Of a stretch of 64,000 nt of DNA, positions 53,211 to 63,091 are shown in pieces (within the stretch, counting starts at the first letter, position 1; each line of letters starts with the position of its first letter). The stretch is from JAPORY01 sp965215385 (GTDB lineage Bacteria > Pseudomonadota > Alphaproteobacteria > Rhodobacterales > Rhodobacteraceae), in NCBI GenBank assembly GCA_965215385.1, contig OZ244059.1, positions 806,001 through 870,000 on the forward strand. Direction: 5' to 3'. Both the position numbers and the translations under genes were made by a program. The notes under the pieces were generated by a model. It was not told where the DNA came from. It did no database searches and saw only the letters and a list, made by a program, of their open reading frames with translations.

Positions 53211-54695
53211 TCATCCTTCAACGTCAATCGCCACAAACCTGGGATCACCACCCCGCTCCACGAGCAACAATAGCGACTTGCGCCCGGCGTCCTTTGCATC
53301 GGCAATTCGGTCGGATAGCGTTTCGATAGAAGTGACCTTCTCTTGGCCGGCTTGTGTAATAAGATCGCCGCTACGCATTCCCTTTTCGTAGGCTTCTGAG
53401 GTGGGCTCGACATCAGTGACAACTAAACCCTCAACATCCTCTGACAAGTCAAAACGCTCGGCAACATCGGGGGACACAACGGAGAGTGACAACCCCAGAA
53501 TCTCCCCCTCACTAGCCTCACCGTCGCTATTCGGGCCCGTAGTTGACACCGGCACAGCACCTTCGGCTTCTTCACGGCGACCAAGAGTTACGTCAAGAAT
53601 CATCGATTTCTTGCCACGATAAACGACAACTTCAACAGTCCGTCCGACTGCTGCGGCACCAACTTGTCGCACCAACTCTCGGGTATCCGCTACTTCGTTA
53701 CCATCGAACGAAAGAATGATGTCCCCTGCCTTGAACCCCGCATCACGGGCAGGACCGGCCGGAACATCGGAAATCAGAGCACCAGTGGCATCTTCCAAAC
53801 CAAGTGCCTCGGCAACATCTGGGGTTACGTCTTGAATGCGAACACCAAGCCAACCCCGTCGCGTCTCGCCAAACTCGCGCAACTGCTGAACGACCGGAGC
53901 AACCACATTTGAGGCCATTGAGAAGCCGATACCGATAGAGCCGCCATTCGGACTAAGGATTGCGGTATTGACGCCAATGACCTCACCGTCGAGGTCAAAG
54001 AGAGGCCCACCGGAATTTCCGCGGTTGATCGCGGCGTCGGTTTGAATGTAGTCGTCATAGGTACCGCTGAGGGCGCGGTTGCGAGCGGAAACAATACCGA
54101 CCGAAACCGAGAAACCTTGCCCCAAGGGGTTGCCAACCGCGATCACCCAATCGCCGACCAGCGCAGTGTCGCTATCGCCAAAAGAGACGAACGGTAGCGG
54201 CGAATCCGACTCAACTTTTAGGAGGGCGATATCCGTATTTGGGTCGGTGCCAACAACGGTTGCCTCCAACTCCTCGCCATCAAGAAACTCAATCGAAATC
54301 TCGTCAGCACCATCGATCACGTGGTTATTGGTGACAACATATCCGTCCTCGGAGATGATGAAACCCGATCCCAGTGCCGATGATCGCCGCGGTCGATTAC
54401 CTTGTCGGTTCCGATCTCGGAATTCACGAAAGAACTCTTCAAAAGGCGAACCTTCGGGCACGATACCTCTTGGGCCGGTGTGCCCTTCCACAATAGCTGA
54501 GGTGGTAATATTTACCACCGAGGGACTAACCTCATCAGCCAAGGGTGCAAGGCTTTCTGGCCTAGCGTCGGCCGCGATCGCCTGAAGCATGACAAAAAGT
54601 GCCAACAAGGCCGACCAGAGCACGGCCGTCATCTGCGTGGATACCGAAGCAGCGGTTTGAGTTGCGGTATTTGCAATCGAACACGATTTCATCAC
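53211..54695 (-). CDS. degP: Periplasmic serine protease Do (DegP/HtrA family)
   Basis: A protein of 494 aa with a signal sequence (hydrophobic VLWSALLALFVMLQAIA, cleavage near ADARPES). The trypsin-like domain holds the catalytic triad: His in GYVVTNNHVIDGA, Asp in GTDPNTDIALLKVE and Ser in AAINRGNSGGPLFDLDG. Two PDZ domains follow (residues ~265-360 and ~385-490). It degrades or refolds damaged envelope proteins. It is last in the gor-hflK-hflC-DUF2065-degP order, the usual alphaproteobacterial arrangement. Confidence 0.95.
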   Translation of the reverse strand: MMKSCSIANTATQTAASVSTQMTAVLWSALLALFVMLQAIAADARPESLAPLADEVSPSVVNITTSAIVEGHTGPRGIVPEGSPFEEFFREFRDRNRQGNRPRRSSALGSGFIISEDGYVVTNNHVIDGADEISIEFLDGEELEATVVGTDPNTDIALLKVESDSPLPFVSFGDSDTALVGDWVIAVGNPLGQGFSVSVGIVSARNRALSGTYDDYIQTDAAINRGNSGGPLFDLDGEVIGVNTAILSPNGGSIGIGFSMASNVVAPVVQQLREFGETRRGWLGVRIQDVTPDVAEALGLEDATGALISDVPAGPARDAGFKAGDIILSFDGNEVADTRELVRQVGAAAVGRTVEVVVYRGKKSMILDVTLGRREEAEGAVPVSTTGPNSDGEASEGEILGLSLSVVSPDVAERFDLSEDVEGLVVTDVEPTSEAYEKGMRSGDLITQAGQEKVTSIETLSDRIADAKDAGRKSLLLLVERGGDPRFVAIDVEG

Positions 54696-54848
54696 AAGTT
54701 TCTCCTATATTTGGCTGTCAGTCGTGCGCCGTCTGACTGATCTTTCTTTTTAATTAGGAAGGCGACGGCAGTGTTTCAAACCCCGCGGTCCTGAAAACTC
54801 TCATCCCAGCGCGAACAACCGCACCAAAACAATCAGACACTTCGTAAT

Positions 54849-55049
54849 TCAGGCGAAATTGAAGGCGATCCAAAGAAAAATCAAGCCGAGTACCGCCGCC
54901 AATGCGCCGATCTGGCGCCGTGCGCCGAATGGCATGGCGCGAAGCACAACCAGCATTCGCTCAACCATTGAAGGAGCGAGTATATACGCGAGACCCTCGA
55001 CAATCAGAACGAGACCGATGGCCATAAAGGTGACAGCTACGGCAGACAT
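54849..55049 (-). CDS. DUF2065 family small membrane protein
   Basis: A protein of 66 aa with two hydrophobic helices (residues ~3-23 and ~45-64) joined by a basic loop (MPFGARRQ). It matches DUF2065 (YjeT-like), whose function is unknown. Such genes regularly follow hflC, and this one starts 5 bases after the hflC stop, so it is part of the hflKC operon. Confidence 0.9.
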   Translation of the reverse strand: MSAVAVTFMAIGLVLIVEGLAYILAPSMVERMLVVLRAMPFGARRQIGALAAVLGLIFLWIAFNFA

Positions 55050-55054
55050 GATGA

Positions 55055-55933
55055 TTACGGACTGCTTGGCGGTGTAATTCCGTCTGGCGACTTGAGGTAA
55101 TTAAAAAATTCCGAGTCGGGGCTGAGTACCATGGACGAATTTTCCCCTTGGAGTGCGCGACTATACGCAGTCAACGAGCGGTAGAATTCGAAAAACTCTG
55201 GATCTTGTCCAAAAGCTTCGGCAAAAATGGCATTGCGGCGTGCGTCTGCTTCCCCACGAATAATCTCCGCCTGTCGCTGCGAGTCTGATACGAGTTCGAC
55301 GACGGTTCGATCAGCTTGCGCACGGACGCGTTGGGCCGCCTCGTTACCGCGCGCCCGTTCATCGGTCGCCTCTCGCTCTCGCTCCGCTCGCATCCGCTCA
55401 AACGTTGCGTCCAAGTTTTCGGCAGGTAAGTCGGTGCGCTTCAATCGCACGTCGATAATTTCGATGCCGAGAGCTCGCGCTTCAGCTACGGCACCATTAC
55501 GAATGCGCAGCATGAGTGCCGCACGGTCTGACGACAAAATATCATTGGAACTGACCGATCCGAGTACCTCACGGGTTTCAGCTCGCAATATCGAGTCTAA
55601 CCGCGTTTCGGCAGCCTGAATAGCCCCGACGCCGACCGCCTGTCGAAACTGGTTGACGTCGACGATTCGGTAGCGCGCAAACGCATCAACAACCAGTCGC
55701 CGGTCATCAAGCGGCGTAATTTCGAGCGGATCAATATCGCGACTCAAAATTCGATCGTCATAGCGTACCACTTCTTGAATAAGAGGAATCTTTACGTTCA
55801 ATCCAGGGTCTTCTTTGACCGCGACAACCCGCCCGAATTGCAGGACCAGAGCCTTCTCGCGTTCGTCAACAATAAATAGTGACGATAACAGGCCAAAAGC
55901 GACGACGGCTACGATTGGGATCAAATATCGCAT
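55055..55933 (-). CDS. hflC: HflC, modulator of FtsH protease
   Basis: A protein of 292 aa. An N-terminal signal anchor (LIPIVAVVAFGLLSSLFIV) is followed by the SPFH/band-7 domain: VVAVKEDPGLNVKIPLIQEV and EKALVLQFGRV near the start, then a long coiled coil with REREATDERARGNEAAQRV. HflC pairs with HflK to form a ring around the FtsH protease and restrain it. The gap to hflK is 5 bases. Confidence 0.95.
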   Translation of the reverse strand: MRYLIPIVAVVAFGLLSSLFIVDEREKALVLQFGRVVAVKEDPGLNVKIPLIQEVVRYDDRILSRDIDPLEITPLDDRRLVVDAFARYRIVDVNQFRQAVGVGAIQAAETRLDSILRAETREVLGSVSSNDILSSDRAALMLRIRNGAVAEARALGIEIIDVRLKRTDLPAENLDATFERMRAEREREATDERARGNEAAQRVRAQADRTVVELVSDSQRQAEIIRGEADARRNAIFAEAFGQDPEFFEFYRSLTAYSRALQGENSSMVLSPDSEFFNYLKSPDGITPPSSP

Positions 55934-55938
55934 CGGCC

Positions 55939-57087
55939 TTAACCTCCTTGGCCGCTATTGCGGCGCAGTTCGTTGAGCGGAAGATACGGCACGATGCCCT
56001 GACTAGAACCATTATCGTTTTCATCAAGAATTATTTTGTCGACGCGACCGAGCACTTCCTCCATTGTTTCGAGATATAGGCGCTTACGCGTCACTTCAGG
56101 TGCTTTTGCATATTCTTGGAACACCGCAAGAAAGCGGCTGGCTTCCCCCTCAGCTTCGTTTACAACCCGAGCGCGATATCCCTCGGCTTCTTCAAGCAGT
56201 TGCGCCGCTTCACCACGGGCCTCGGCGAGTACACGGTTGGCATAGGCGTCAGCAACATTTTGTAGTCGGTCTCGCTCTTGTTCAGCCGCCTGCACATCGC
56301 GAAATGCGTCAATGACGGGTTCCGGTGGATCAGCACGGTCAAAGTTCACACGGATAATGTTGACCCCTGAATTGTAGCTATCAAGGGTCGATTGAATAAG
56401 GTCCTGCAACCTGCCCGCGATTGATCCGCGATCTCTATTCAAGATTGGGGCGAGTTCCGATTGGGCGATAATCTCACGCATCGCCGACTCAGATACGGCG
56501 CGGATCGTCGGACGAGCGTCGCGCAGATTAAACAGAAACTTTGCTGGATCATTGATGTTCCAAACCACCTGAAAGTCGATGTCGACGATGTTTTCGTCGC
56601 CCGTAAGCATGAGCCCTGCATCGCTCCCTCTGCCGCCAACACCGATATCTTCGGTCTGCTCACGGGTCACCGGTATGACGTCAGCGGTGACAACGGGCCA
56701 AGGCGCGAAATTCAAACCCGGGTTACCGATTTCTGAGAATTCGCCGAGAAACAACTCCACCGACTGTTCCTCTGGTCGCACGGTATAAAAGCTAGCCATC
56801 GCCCAAAACAAAACGCCAGCGACAACGATGATACCGACCACCCCGCGCGAAAGTCTTGGTCGTCCTCCGGATGAGCCACCGCCGATACCGTTACCACGAC
56901 CGCGTCCAGCCCCACGGCCGCCACCCATCAGCATATGCAGTTGTTCACGACCCTTTTGGACTAATTCGTCAATTTCGGGAATTTGCGGACTGTTCCGATC
57001 GGGACGGCGACCGCCTTCAGACTCTGCATCGTCGTCATCTCGGTCGAATCCTCCGCGCCCCCAAGGGCCACCACTTTTTCCTGACAT
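55939..57087 (-). CDS. hflK: HflK, modulator of FtsH protease
   Basis: A protein of 382 aa. It starts at 57087 (MSGKSGGPWGRGGFDRDDDD) behind ACGAGG. The N-terminus is glycine-rich and cytoplasmic. A helix (VVGIIVVAGVLFWAMASFYTV, cited in part) and the SPFH domain follow (VRPEEQSVELFLGEFSE, PWPVVTADVIPVTREQTEDIGVG cited in part), then coiled coil (AAEQERDRLQNVADAYANR). It forms the HflKC complex with HflC. The longer frame to 57180 is not used. Confidence 0.95.
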   Translation of the reverse strand: MSGKSGGPWGRGGFDRDDDDAESEGGRRPDRNSPQIPEIDELVQKGREQLHMLMGGGRGAGRGRGNGIGGGSSGGRPRLSRGVVGIIVVAGVLFWAMASFYTVRPEEQSVELFLGEFSEIGNPGLNFAPWPVVTADVIPVTREQTEDIGVGGRGSDAGLMLTGDENIVDIDFQVVWNINDPAKFLFNLRDARPTIRAVSESAMREIIAQSELAPILNRDRGSIAGRLQDLIQSTLDSYNSGVNIIRVNFDRADPPEPVIDAFRDVQAAEQERDRLQNVADAYANRVLAEARGEAAQLLEEAEGYRARVVNEAEGEASRFLAVFQEYAKAPEVTRKRLYLETMEEVLGRVDKIILDENDNGSSQGIVPYLPLNELRRNSGQGG

Positions 57088-57194
57088 TTTCGCCTCGTTA
57101 CGTAATAGTGAGTGCGCCAATGGCGGCGCCGCTATCAAAGCTCCGTCTAAACTCGTACTGCTATCATTGTACCTGTGCACTCATGGGGGAGATA

Positions 57195-58592
57195 TCAAGC
57201 AATTCGCGTCGGAAATCGCATCGTAACCATTTCCTCTGCCATCGTCGGGTGAACGGCAACTGTACGATCAAAATCTTCTTTGGTTGCTCCCATTTTTATG
57301 GCAACTCCGGCAAGTTGGATAATTTCAGCCGCGGCGGGACCTACGATTATGCAGCCGAGAACTTTTCGAGTCGCCTGTGATACGATTAACTTCATCATAG
57401 CGCGATCTGGTTGATCAGCAAATGCGGTGCGCATCGGAGCGAACGACGATACATAGACTTCGATTTTTTCTTGTTGTTGTGCCGCTTCCTCGCTTAAGCC
57501 GATTGTACCGAGTTCTGGCTGGGTAAAAACAGCACTGGGAATAAGTTGGTGATCTACAGCGGTCGGATTTGACTTGAATACGGTCTCCACAAACGCCATC
57601 GCTTCACGGATTGCCACGGGGGTTAAATTTACCCGATTGGTCACGTCGCCGATGGCGTAAATTGAGGGTACATTGGTTTGGCTATAGGCGTTGACTTTTA
57701 TTTCACCGCGCTGCCCCCGCTCAACACCAGCTGCTTCTAGTCCCATCATCGCAGTATTTGGAGCCCGACCAGTCGCAAAAAGTACGGCCTCGAATTCATA
57801 CTCATCGTCAGCTGCGGTCACGACTCTGAATGGTGTTGGCCTTGTCGCAATCTGATTAGAGCGATTTTCCGAAATGCTTTGCGGTTCGAGCGACTTGATA
57901 TTGGTTTCGAGATGCAGTTCTATCCCAGTATCTTGCATCTGGTCAGCGATGAGATTTCTTGCTTCAAGATCAAATCCTCGCAAGATCTGGGCACCACGGT
58001 AAAATTGGGTAACGCCGACCCCGAGACCCCGCAGAATGCCAGCGAACTCGCACGCAATATACCCACCACCGACGATCAGGATCGTTTTGGGTAGACGGTT
58101 GAGTTGAAAGAGGTCGTCAGAGACGAGTGCCCGTGCTGCATTCGGCATATCAGGTCGCTGCGGGTGACCACCGGTGGCGATCAGAATATATCTTGCCGTA
58201 ACACGTTTTCCCGACGCGAGCTCCACCGTGTGCGGATCAACTATCTTAGCCCGTTCATTATATGCCTCAACTCCGGCATTTTGCAGAAAACGACAATACA
58301 CCCCTTCAAGGCGATCAAGTTCAGATTTGAGCTTGGCGGAAAAGTGAGCCCAGTCGAAACTTTTCGCAGCGAGATCCCAACCGTATGCGCACGCTTCGTT
58401 GGGAACCCGACTAAAGCTTGAGGCGAACACCATTAGTTTTTTCGGGACACAACCGCGAATAACACAGGTACCGCCGTAGCGGCTCATTTCAGCTATCGCC
58501 ACTTTAGCCTGAGCTTCCTGAGCGGCGATTCGGGCGGCTCGAACGCCACCGGAGCCACCACCGATAACAAAAAGATCGTAATCAAAATTCAT
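57195..58592 (-). CDS. gor: Glutathione-disulfide reductase
   Basis: A protein of 465 aa with the pyridine-nucleotide disulfide oxidoreductase fold. The FAD motif is FVIGGGSGGVRAARIAA. The redox disulfide is in GGTCVIRGCVPKKLMV. The NAD(P) motif is ILIVGGGYIACEFAGILRGLG, cited in part. C-terminal HPTMAEEMVTM contains the catalytic His and Glu. It keeps glutathione reduced using NADPH. It heads the hfl group, with 107 bases before the hflK start. Confidence 0.95.
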   Translation of the reverse strand: MNFDYDLFVIGGGSGGVRAARIAAQEAQAKVAIAEMSRYGGTCVIRGCVPKKLMVFASSFSRVPNEACAYGWDLAAKSFDWAHFSAKLKSELDRLEGVYCRFLQNAGVEAYNERAKIVDPHTVELASGKRVTARYILIATGGHPQRPDMPNAARALVSDDLFQLNRLPKTILIVGGGYIACEFAGILRGLGVGVTQFYRGAQILRGFDLEARNLIADQMQDTGIELHLETNIKSLEPQSISENRSNQIATRPTPFRVVTAADDEYEFEAVLFATGRAPNTAMMGLEAAGVERGQRGEIKVNAYSQTNVPSIYAIGDVTNRVNLTPVAIREAMAFVETVFKSNPTAVDHQLIPSAVFTQPELGTIGLSEEAAQQQEKIEVYVSSFAPMRTAFADQPDRAMMKLIVSQATRKVLGCIIVGPAAAEIIQLAGVAIKMGATKEDFDRTVAVHPTMAEEMVTMRFPTRIA

Positions 58593-59019
58593 GAACTATC
58601 CTAACATTCACAAGCGGTTATCGCATATCGTCCGAGAGATTTCCAGAGTAACAAAATTCGGCCCGATTCTAAATTGCGGACTCAGGGTAAAATTGCGGCG
58701 ACTACGGTGTTAGCGGTTGAATTTTTTCGGCCGTAAAGATAAAGTCTTGCATAAACTTCACGACAAAACGGTTGCAGAACTTGTGGCGCACGCTCTTCAG
58801 TTGACAGTTGCACCGAGTTTCGAAACTAGATTGGCTTGGTTCTAATTCGCAGGAGAATCTTCGAACGATGGGCGAGAAGCATCAGGAAACTCAATGGACC
58901 TCGCTAACCTCGGACTCTAAGTGACAAGCACCTTCGGACCTATACTCTACAAAAAAAATCTAATCGAAACATGCGACTGATGGCTTGTCTCGATCCCCTG
59001 AAAAGAGGCGTTACACGCC
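58593..59019. other. Divergent intergenic region between gor and sdaA
   Basis: About 430 bases holding two divergent promoters. No ORF and no clear hairpin. I do not see a recognised regulator site. Confidence 0.45.
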
Positions 59020-60393
59020 GTGTTTCTATCGGTTTTTGACTTATTTAAGATCGGCATTGGACCCTCCTCCTCGCATACAATGGGGCCGATGATTGCTGCC
59101 TCGCGCTTCCTTGCTCGAATGCGCGAGTCGCCGCATACTTTTGCTGGCGTCAAAGCCAGTCTGCATGGTTCATTGGCGTTCACCGGGGTGGGTCACGCGA
59201 CTGACAAGGCGGTTATTCTGGGCTTCGCGGGTTTTACTCCGGAAGCTTATGATTCCGATAAGGCCAAAACAACGCTCGACGCGATTCATCGCACCGGTAG
59301 GGTGACCGCTCAGGGTCTGGGGATCTTGGCTTTTGCTCCCAAAGAAGACCTGATTTTTGATTTTGAAACAACTTTATCGGGTCATGCTAATGGCATGGTA
59401 TTGACTGCAACCGACGCTCAAGGTGATGCAATTTTGCAAGAAACATATTTCTCGATTGGTGGTGGCTTCGTTGTGACCGCCGATGAGCTTGCGGCGTCGG
59501 GTTCAAATTCCGAGCAAACAAGCGTTCCCTATCCGTTTGATTCTGCCAATCAGATGCTCAACATGGCGCGTCGGTCGAATAAATCTATCAGTCAAATGGT
59601 ATTTGAGAATGAGTTAGTTCATCGCCCAGCAGACCAAATACAACCAAAATTGTGGCAAGTTTGGCAAGTAATGCGCGACTGTATTGACCGGGGACTTCAC
59701 GCCGAGGGAACGCTTCCTGGCGGTTTATCGGTCAAGCGTCGTGCTCGCTCAATCCATAAGTCGTTGGTTGCCGAACGCGGCCATAATCTAACTGCCCCGC
59801 ACATCATTAATGATTGGATCGGATTGTATGCCATGGCCGTTAACGAGGAGAACGCGGCTGGAGGCCAAGTTGTAACGGCTCCGACCAACGGTGCGGCGGG
59901 TGTGGTTCCAGCTGTCCTCAAATACTATCTTGACCATGTCCCAAATTCAGCAGCGGAGCGTGTCGCCGATTTCTTGCTCACGGCCGCTGCCATTGGCGGT
60001 CTGGTAAAAACAAATGCGTCGATTTCAGGGGCGGAAGCGGGGTGTCAAGCGGAAGTTGGTAGTGCGAGTGCCATGGCGGCAGCCGGTTTATGCGCGGTAT
60101 TGGGGGGAACTCCCGAACAGGTCGAGAATGCCGCTGAAATTGCGCTTGAGCATCACATGGGAATGACGTGCGATCCGGTAAAGGGATTGGTGCAGGTTCC
60201 CTGCATCGAACGCAATGGCCTTGGGGCCATTAAGGCCGTATCAGCGGCCTCCTTAAGCCTCCGTGGCGATGGCACTCATATGGTCCCATTAGACAGTTGC
60301 ATTGAAACTCTGCGGCAAACTGGCATCGACATGAGTCACAAATACAAAGAAACCGCGTTGGGCGGGTTGGCCGTCAATGTCCCAAACTGCTGA
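59020..60393 (+). CDS. sdaA: L-serine ammonia-lyase, iron-sulfur type
   Basis: A protein of 457 aa in which the beta and alpha domains are fused. It starts at GTG 59020: MFLSVFDLFKIGIGPSSSHT. The alpha domain has NEENAAGGQVVTAPTNGAAGVVPAV (cited in part), and cluster-binding cysteines lie in GAEAGCQAEVG, GMTCDPVKGLVQVPCIE. It converts serine to pyruvate and ammonia using a [4Fe-4S] cluster. With pyc it could channel serine carbon to oxaloacetate. Glycine from sarcosine oxidase could feed it through serine. Confidence 0.96.
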   Translation: MFLSVFDLFKIGIGPSSSHTMGPMIAASRFLARMRESPHTFAGVKASLHGSLAFTGVGHATDKAVILGFAGFTPEAYDSDKAKTTLDAIHRTGRVTAQGLGILAFAPKEDLIFDFETTLSGHANGMVLTATDAQGDAILQETYFSIGGGFVVTADELAASGSNSEQTSVPYPFDSANQMLNMARRSNKSISQMVFENELVHRPADQIQPKLWQVWQVMRDCIDRGLHAEGTLPGGLSVKRRARSIHKSLVAERGHNLTAPHIINDWIGLYAMAVNEENAAGGQVVTAPTNGAAGVVPAVLKYYLDHVPNSAAERVADFLLTAAAIGGLVKTNASISGAEAGCQAEVGSASAMAAAGLCAVLGGTPEQVENAAEIALEHHMGMTCDPVKGLVQVPCIERNGLGAIKAVSAASLSLRGDGTHMVPLDSCIETLRQTGIDMSHKYKETALGGLAVNVPNC

Positions 60394-61141
60394 AAGATGA
60401 TCGAAGGCCTTTGCGTCGTCACAGAATCGGGACTTTGGAGGCGTTTGATCTTTGGAAATTAATTTTTGCACGCCATTATTCTTGGATGGGTCGCCTTGCC
60501 GAATTGAGCGTTACCGTCGTTGGTTCATGCAAGACTAAAACGACTAGTAGCAACGGCACAGGCTTTATTTTTCACCACGCCGGTCTGAATCACCCGATTG
60601 AATTGGAGCGAACAATATCGGCCCGACGGCCTCTGCGGCGGTCATAATTTGGTACTCTCATTTTGTGCATTATGCGTCCTAACATGATTGTAACGGTGAC
60701 ATCAGGAGCGACGCAACCAGCGCACATCCGTAATTTCGCCTTTGCGCACGCCGGCAGCAACTGCGAAGCATGTCATTGTTTGTTAAGCTACGACAACAAC
60801 GAACACCGCGAGTGCGAACCTAGAGCCGTTGTGTCGGCACCCACTTTCCCACCGAATCTCCAGAATGTAACGATGAAGCTTGTGTAAATCCGTATTAACG
60901 GCGCAAATATTATCCGAACTCCGATAGAGGGCGAAGCTGGTCTGAGCCGTGTTCAAAAAAAATAACCCAATTCTCAAAAAGTGCACTTTTTTGCTTGAAG
61001 TGCACTTTTTTGCTTGCGCCCCCACGTTGTGTTAACAACTGTGTTACCAAAGTGTGAGAAAGAGTGGCTTACAGAAAGCGATGTGAGCAAAACACGCATA
61101 GAACGCCGTTCTACGAAACCACTCGCCGAAGAGGAGTGAGA
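60394..61141. other. Intergenic region with tandem palindromes
   Basis: About 750 bases after sdaA. Short ORFs are unsupported. Two 19-base tandem repeats with palindromic cores lie at 60979-61016. A ribosome site (GAAGAGGAGTGAG) precedes the small secreted-protein ORF at 61142. Confidence 0.5.
60979..61016 (+). repeat. Tandem 19-base repeat with palindromic AAGTGCACTT core
   Basis: The unit AAGTGCACTTTTTTGCTTG occurs twice without a gap (60979-60997 and 60998-61016). Each unit carries the perfect 10-base palindrome AAGTGCACTT at 19-base spacing, close to two helical turns. This looks like a double operator for a dimeric repressor, 125 bases before the small secreted protein. Confidence 0.6.
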
Positions 61142-61258
61142 ATGATGAAGATAATTTCATTAGCGGGAAAACTCGGCATAGTCCTGTTGGCCGCCGTACT
61201 GTTTGCAGTTCCCCGCGCTGATGCTGGGTTCAGTATAAACTTAGATCCTGACTGTTAG
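61142..61258 (+). CDS. Small secreted peptide, probably truncated
   Basis: An ORF of 38 codons starting at two adjacent ATGs behind GAAGAGGAG. Residues 5-27 are a fine signal peptide (lysine, then LAGKLGIVLLAAVLFAV, cleavage near ADA), leaving a mature GFSINLDPDC. The same frame, after the TAG, continues AHGNCNEPDY, a TAA, then 41 more codons with Cys residues, ending TGC-TAA-TAA at 61415. The stop codons suggest a broken gene or recoding. Not recognised. Confidence 0.5.
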   Translation: MMKIISLAGKLGIVLLAAVLFAVPRADAGFSINLDPDC

Positions 61259-61417
61259 GCACACGGCAACTGTAACGAACCGGATTATTAACGTCACGTC
61301 ATTTGCAATCAGTGGTGGCGAGGTTCGCCTGCACATAACGACCACCAAAGCGGGTTAAACAAAGTCAATGCTGACTTTATCGTGAAACAAAATAACAGAA
61401 GGTACCCCTACTGCTAA
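61142..61417 (+). pseudogene. Possible full extent of the broken secreted-protein gene
   Basis: The frame from 61142 to 61417 is interrupted by TAG at 61256 and TAA at 61289 only. The last segment reads RHVICNQWWRGSP through RRYPYC. Without the two stops it would be a secreted protein of about 90 aa with four Cys in the mature part. The last stop is doubled. Confidence 0.4.
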
Positions 61418-61577
61418 TAAGATGTTTGGTGCCAGAAGGTGTGGCTCTGGCAGGAGGGAGCCCACGGGAAGGGCTTCATTTTTGTTCGCGAAATGAAAAA
61501 ACTAAATCAATGTAAAGATGACATCTCAAAGGTTCAACAGGGTGCGAATCTTGTATGGTGTACTATATATTGCGCTT

Positions 61578-63032
61578 TTATGCGACCAATGCCAAGCGAA
61601 TCGCACGATTATCATTGGCCGGCAGCTTGGGAACCCAGTTACCTTGGCGATTGCGGCGTGGCACCAAGTCTTCCCAAGCCCGATCAAAGCGACCAGACTT
61701 GGCTAGGGCGCGGATGCTCAGAACCCCTTGACCGCCGTCCCGCCCCCAACTCTGACCGGAACGCTTCATCCGCGTCGTGACTAAAACTTTGTTGGCGGCT
61801 GCAACCGCACCCGAGCCGATGGCATACCCGGCGGCCGCCGCCGCCGCATCATCCATCCGATGGCGGTTGTGACGAAAGTACCCGAGTTCGCGACGGAGCT
61901 GGGTGCCCGCCGTTCCTTTGCTTAGGAGATACCGCAACGCATCAATGACCTTGGCCACGCCGTTGGCGTCGTGGCGCAACGTATGCCGCCATTTCTCAAA
62001 CCACGCCGTTCCCGCCGCCGTCGCTTGGCCAAAGGCCGCATCCGCCGCCGCTTTCAGATGTGGCGCCGCATGCCAATAATCCAATAGCACTAGATCGGGG
62101 CACAAAGCTTCCAGAAACGTCCAATTATCCGGTGCCCCATCAGCGACCGCCACGACCTTAAGGTTCGGGTCAACCGTGAGCCAGTGGAATAATTCGGCGC
62201 TTAACTGCGCCTTCAAAGTCTCTTTACCCGCCTCAGGCAGTTGCCCAAAACAACGGGCATCCAGCAGGTTGCCAGCGGCATCGACAAAGCCCACAACCCC
62301 GCCAGCGGCCGCACGCCACCCGGCATCAAGGTCGATGTCACCGACCGTTGCAGCCGGCATCCGCATCAGGACGCCGTCAAGTGCGACCCGCAGCGACGCG
62401 GTTCCCGATGGTAAGGCCGCGCGTTCCCGAACTGTTGCGAGCAACTCATTGGAACCCGCCGCCAGTTCACTCCCGACCGCAGCTGAAAGCCGGATCAGCG
62501 AAGCGGTAGCAGGGCCCTGACCGCCGAACTGGCGCCACGCTTCAGCACTTTCACGAGCCGTGAGACCACTCATCAGATACATAGAGAGTCCGGCCGTCGC
62601 CGGCGTCATGCCACCGGTCGTCAGTCCGAGGGTACTGTCGGCCGGAATGATCGCCGCACCTTTGCCCGACGGGCGATAACGTGACCGCTCAAACTCGACC
62701 GGTCCAAACATCGTCATCGCCTCGCCACGCGTGACCGCTACTCGGTGATACGATTTCCCGTCGACCGTCAGCGACGGCCCGTGGTCGTCAAGAGCCGCAA
62801 ACGCCGGCGGCAGCACCGCACGAGCGACGCCAAACATCAGATCGCGAACCGCGTGTTCGGCAGCGAGGGGGTTCTGTCGAAACAGTGCCGCGATATCGGC
62901 GGATAGACCAACGTCTTCGGCCAGCTCGACAAACTTGTGACCCGCTGCCACCAGGCGTTGCTCGGGTGACGGATCGCCGTCCAGTGGCGTTTTTGACTTG
63001 GCAAGATCGGTTGCGTGTGGCATAGTCTCCAT
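61578..63032 (-). CDS. ISKra4-family-like transposase
   Basis: A protein of 484 aa with noticeably higher GC than its neighbours. It has VTRGEAMTMFGPVEFERSRYR, a catalytic segment RVALDGVLMRMPAATVGD, VVAVADGAPDNWTFLEALCP, LLDYWHAAPHLKAAADA and YAIGSGAVAAANKVLVTTRMKRSG, the last being the (P/A)IGSG-EA-K-LV-RMKRSG motif of ISKra4-like transposases. Acidic residues in DGVL, ADGAPD and the E of the C-terminal region fit a DDE transposase. The gene is full length and open. The start is at 63032 or 63023. Only one end structure can be seen. Confidence 0.88.
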   Translation of the reverse strand: METMPHATDLAKSKTPLDGDPSPEQRLVAAGHKFVELAEDVGLSADIAALFRQNPLAAEHAVRDLMFGVARAVLPPAFAALDDHGPSLTVDGKSYHRVAVTRGEAMTMFGPVEFERSRYRPSGKGAAIIPADSTLGLTTGGMTPATAGLSMYLMSGLTARESAEAWRQFGGQGPATASLIRLSAAVGSELAAGSNELLATVRERAALPSGTASLRVALDGVLMRMPAATVGDIDLDAGWRAAAGGVVGFVDAAGNLLDARCFGQLPEAGKETLKAQLSAELFHWLTVDPNLKVVAVADGAPDNWTFLEALCPDLVLLDYWHAAPHLKAAADAAFGQATAAGTAWFEKWRHTLRHDANGVAKVIDALRYLLSKGTAGTQLRRELGYFRHNRHRMDDAAAAAAGYAIGSGAVAAANKVLVTTRMKRSGQSWGRDGGQGVLSIRALAKSGRFDRAWEDLVPRRNRQGNWVPKLPANDNRAIRLALVA

Positions 63033-63033
63033 C

Positions 63034-63091
63034 AGAGTGCTCCTTTCTCGTCTTTGATCAAAGACGTTTAGGGTTAATTTTGGAGCACTCT
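63034..63091 (-). promoter_or_regulatory. Nested palindromes covering the transposase ribosome site
   Basis: Outer arms AGAGTGCTCC (63034-63043) and GGAGCACTCT (63082-63091) are perfectly inverted. Between them lies the perfect 18-base palindrome CGTCTTTGATCAAAGACG (63049-63066). On the minus strand, the arm nearest the gene reads AAAGGAGCACTCTG-ATG, so the Shine-Dalgarno is inside the outer arm. Confidence 0.65.

Noticed and set aside
61260..61577. Left inverted end of the ISKra4-like element
   Set aside because: No sequence matching AGAGTGCTCC or its flank is found here, so the left boundary could not be fixed.
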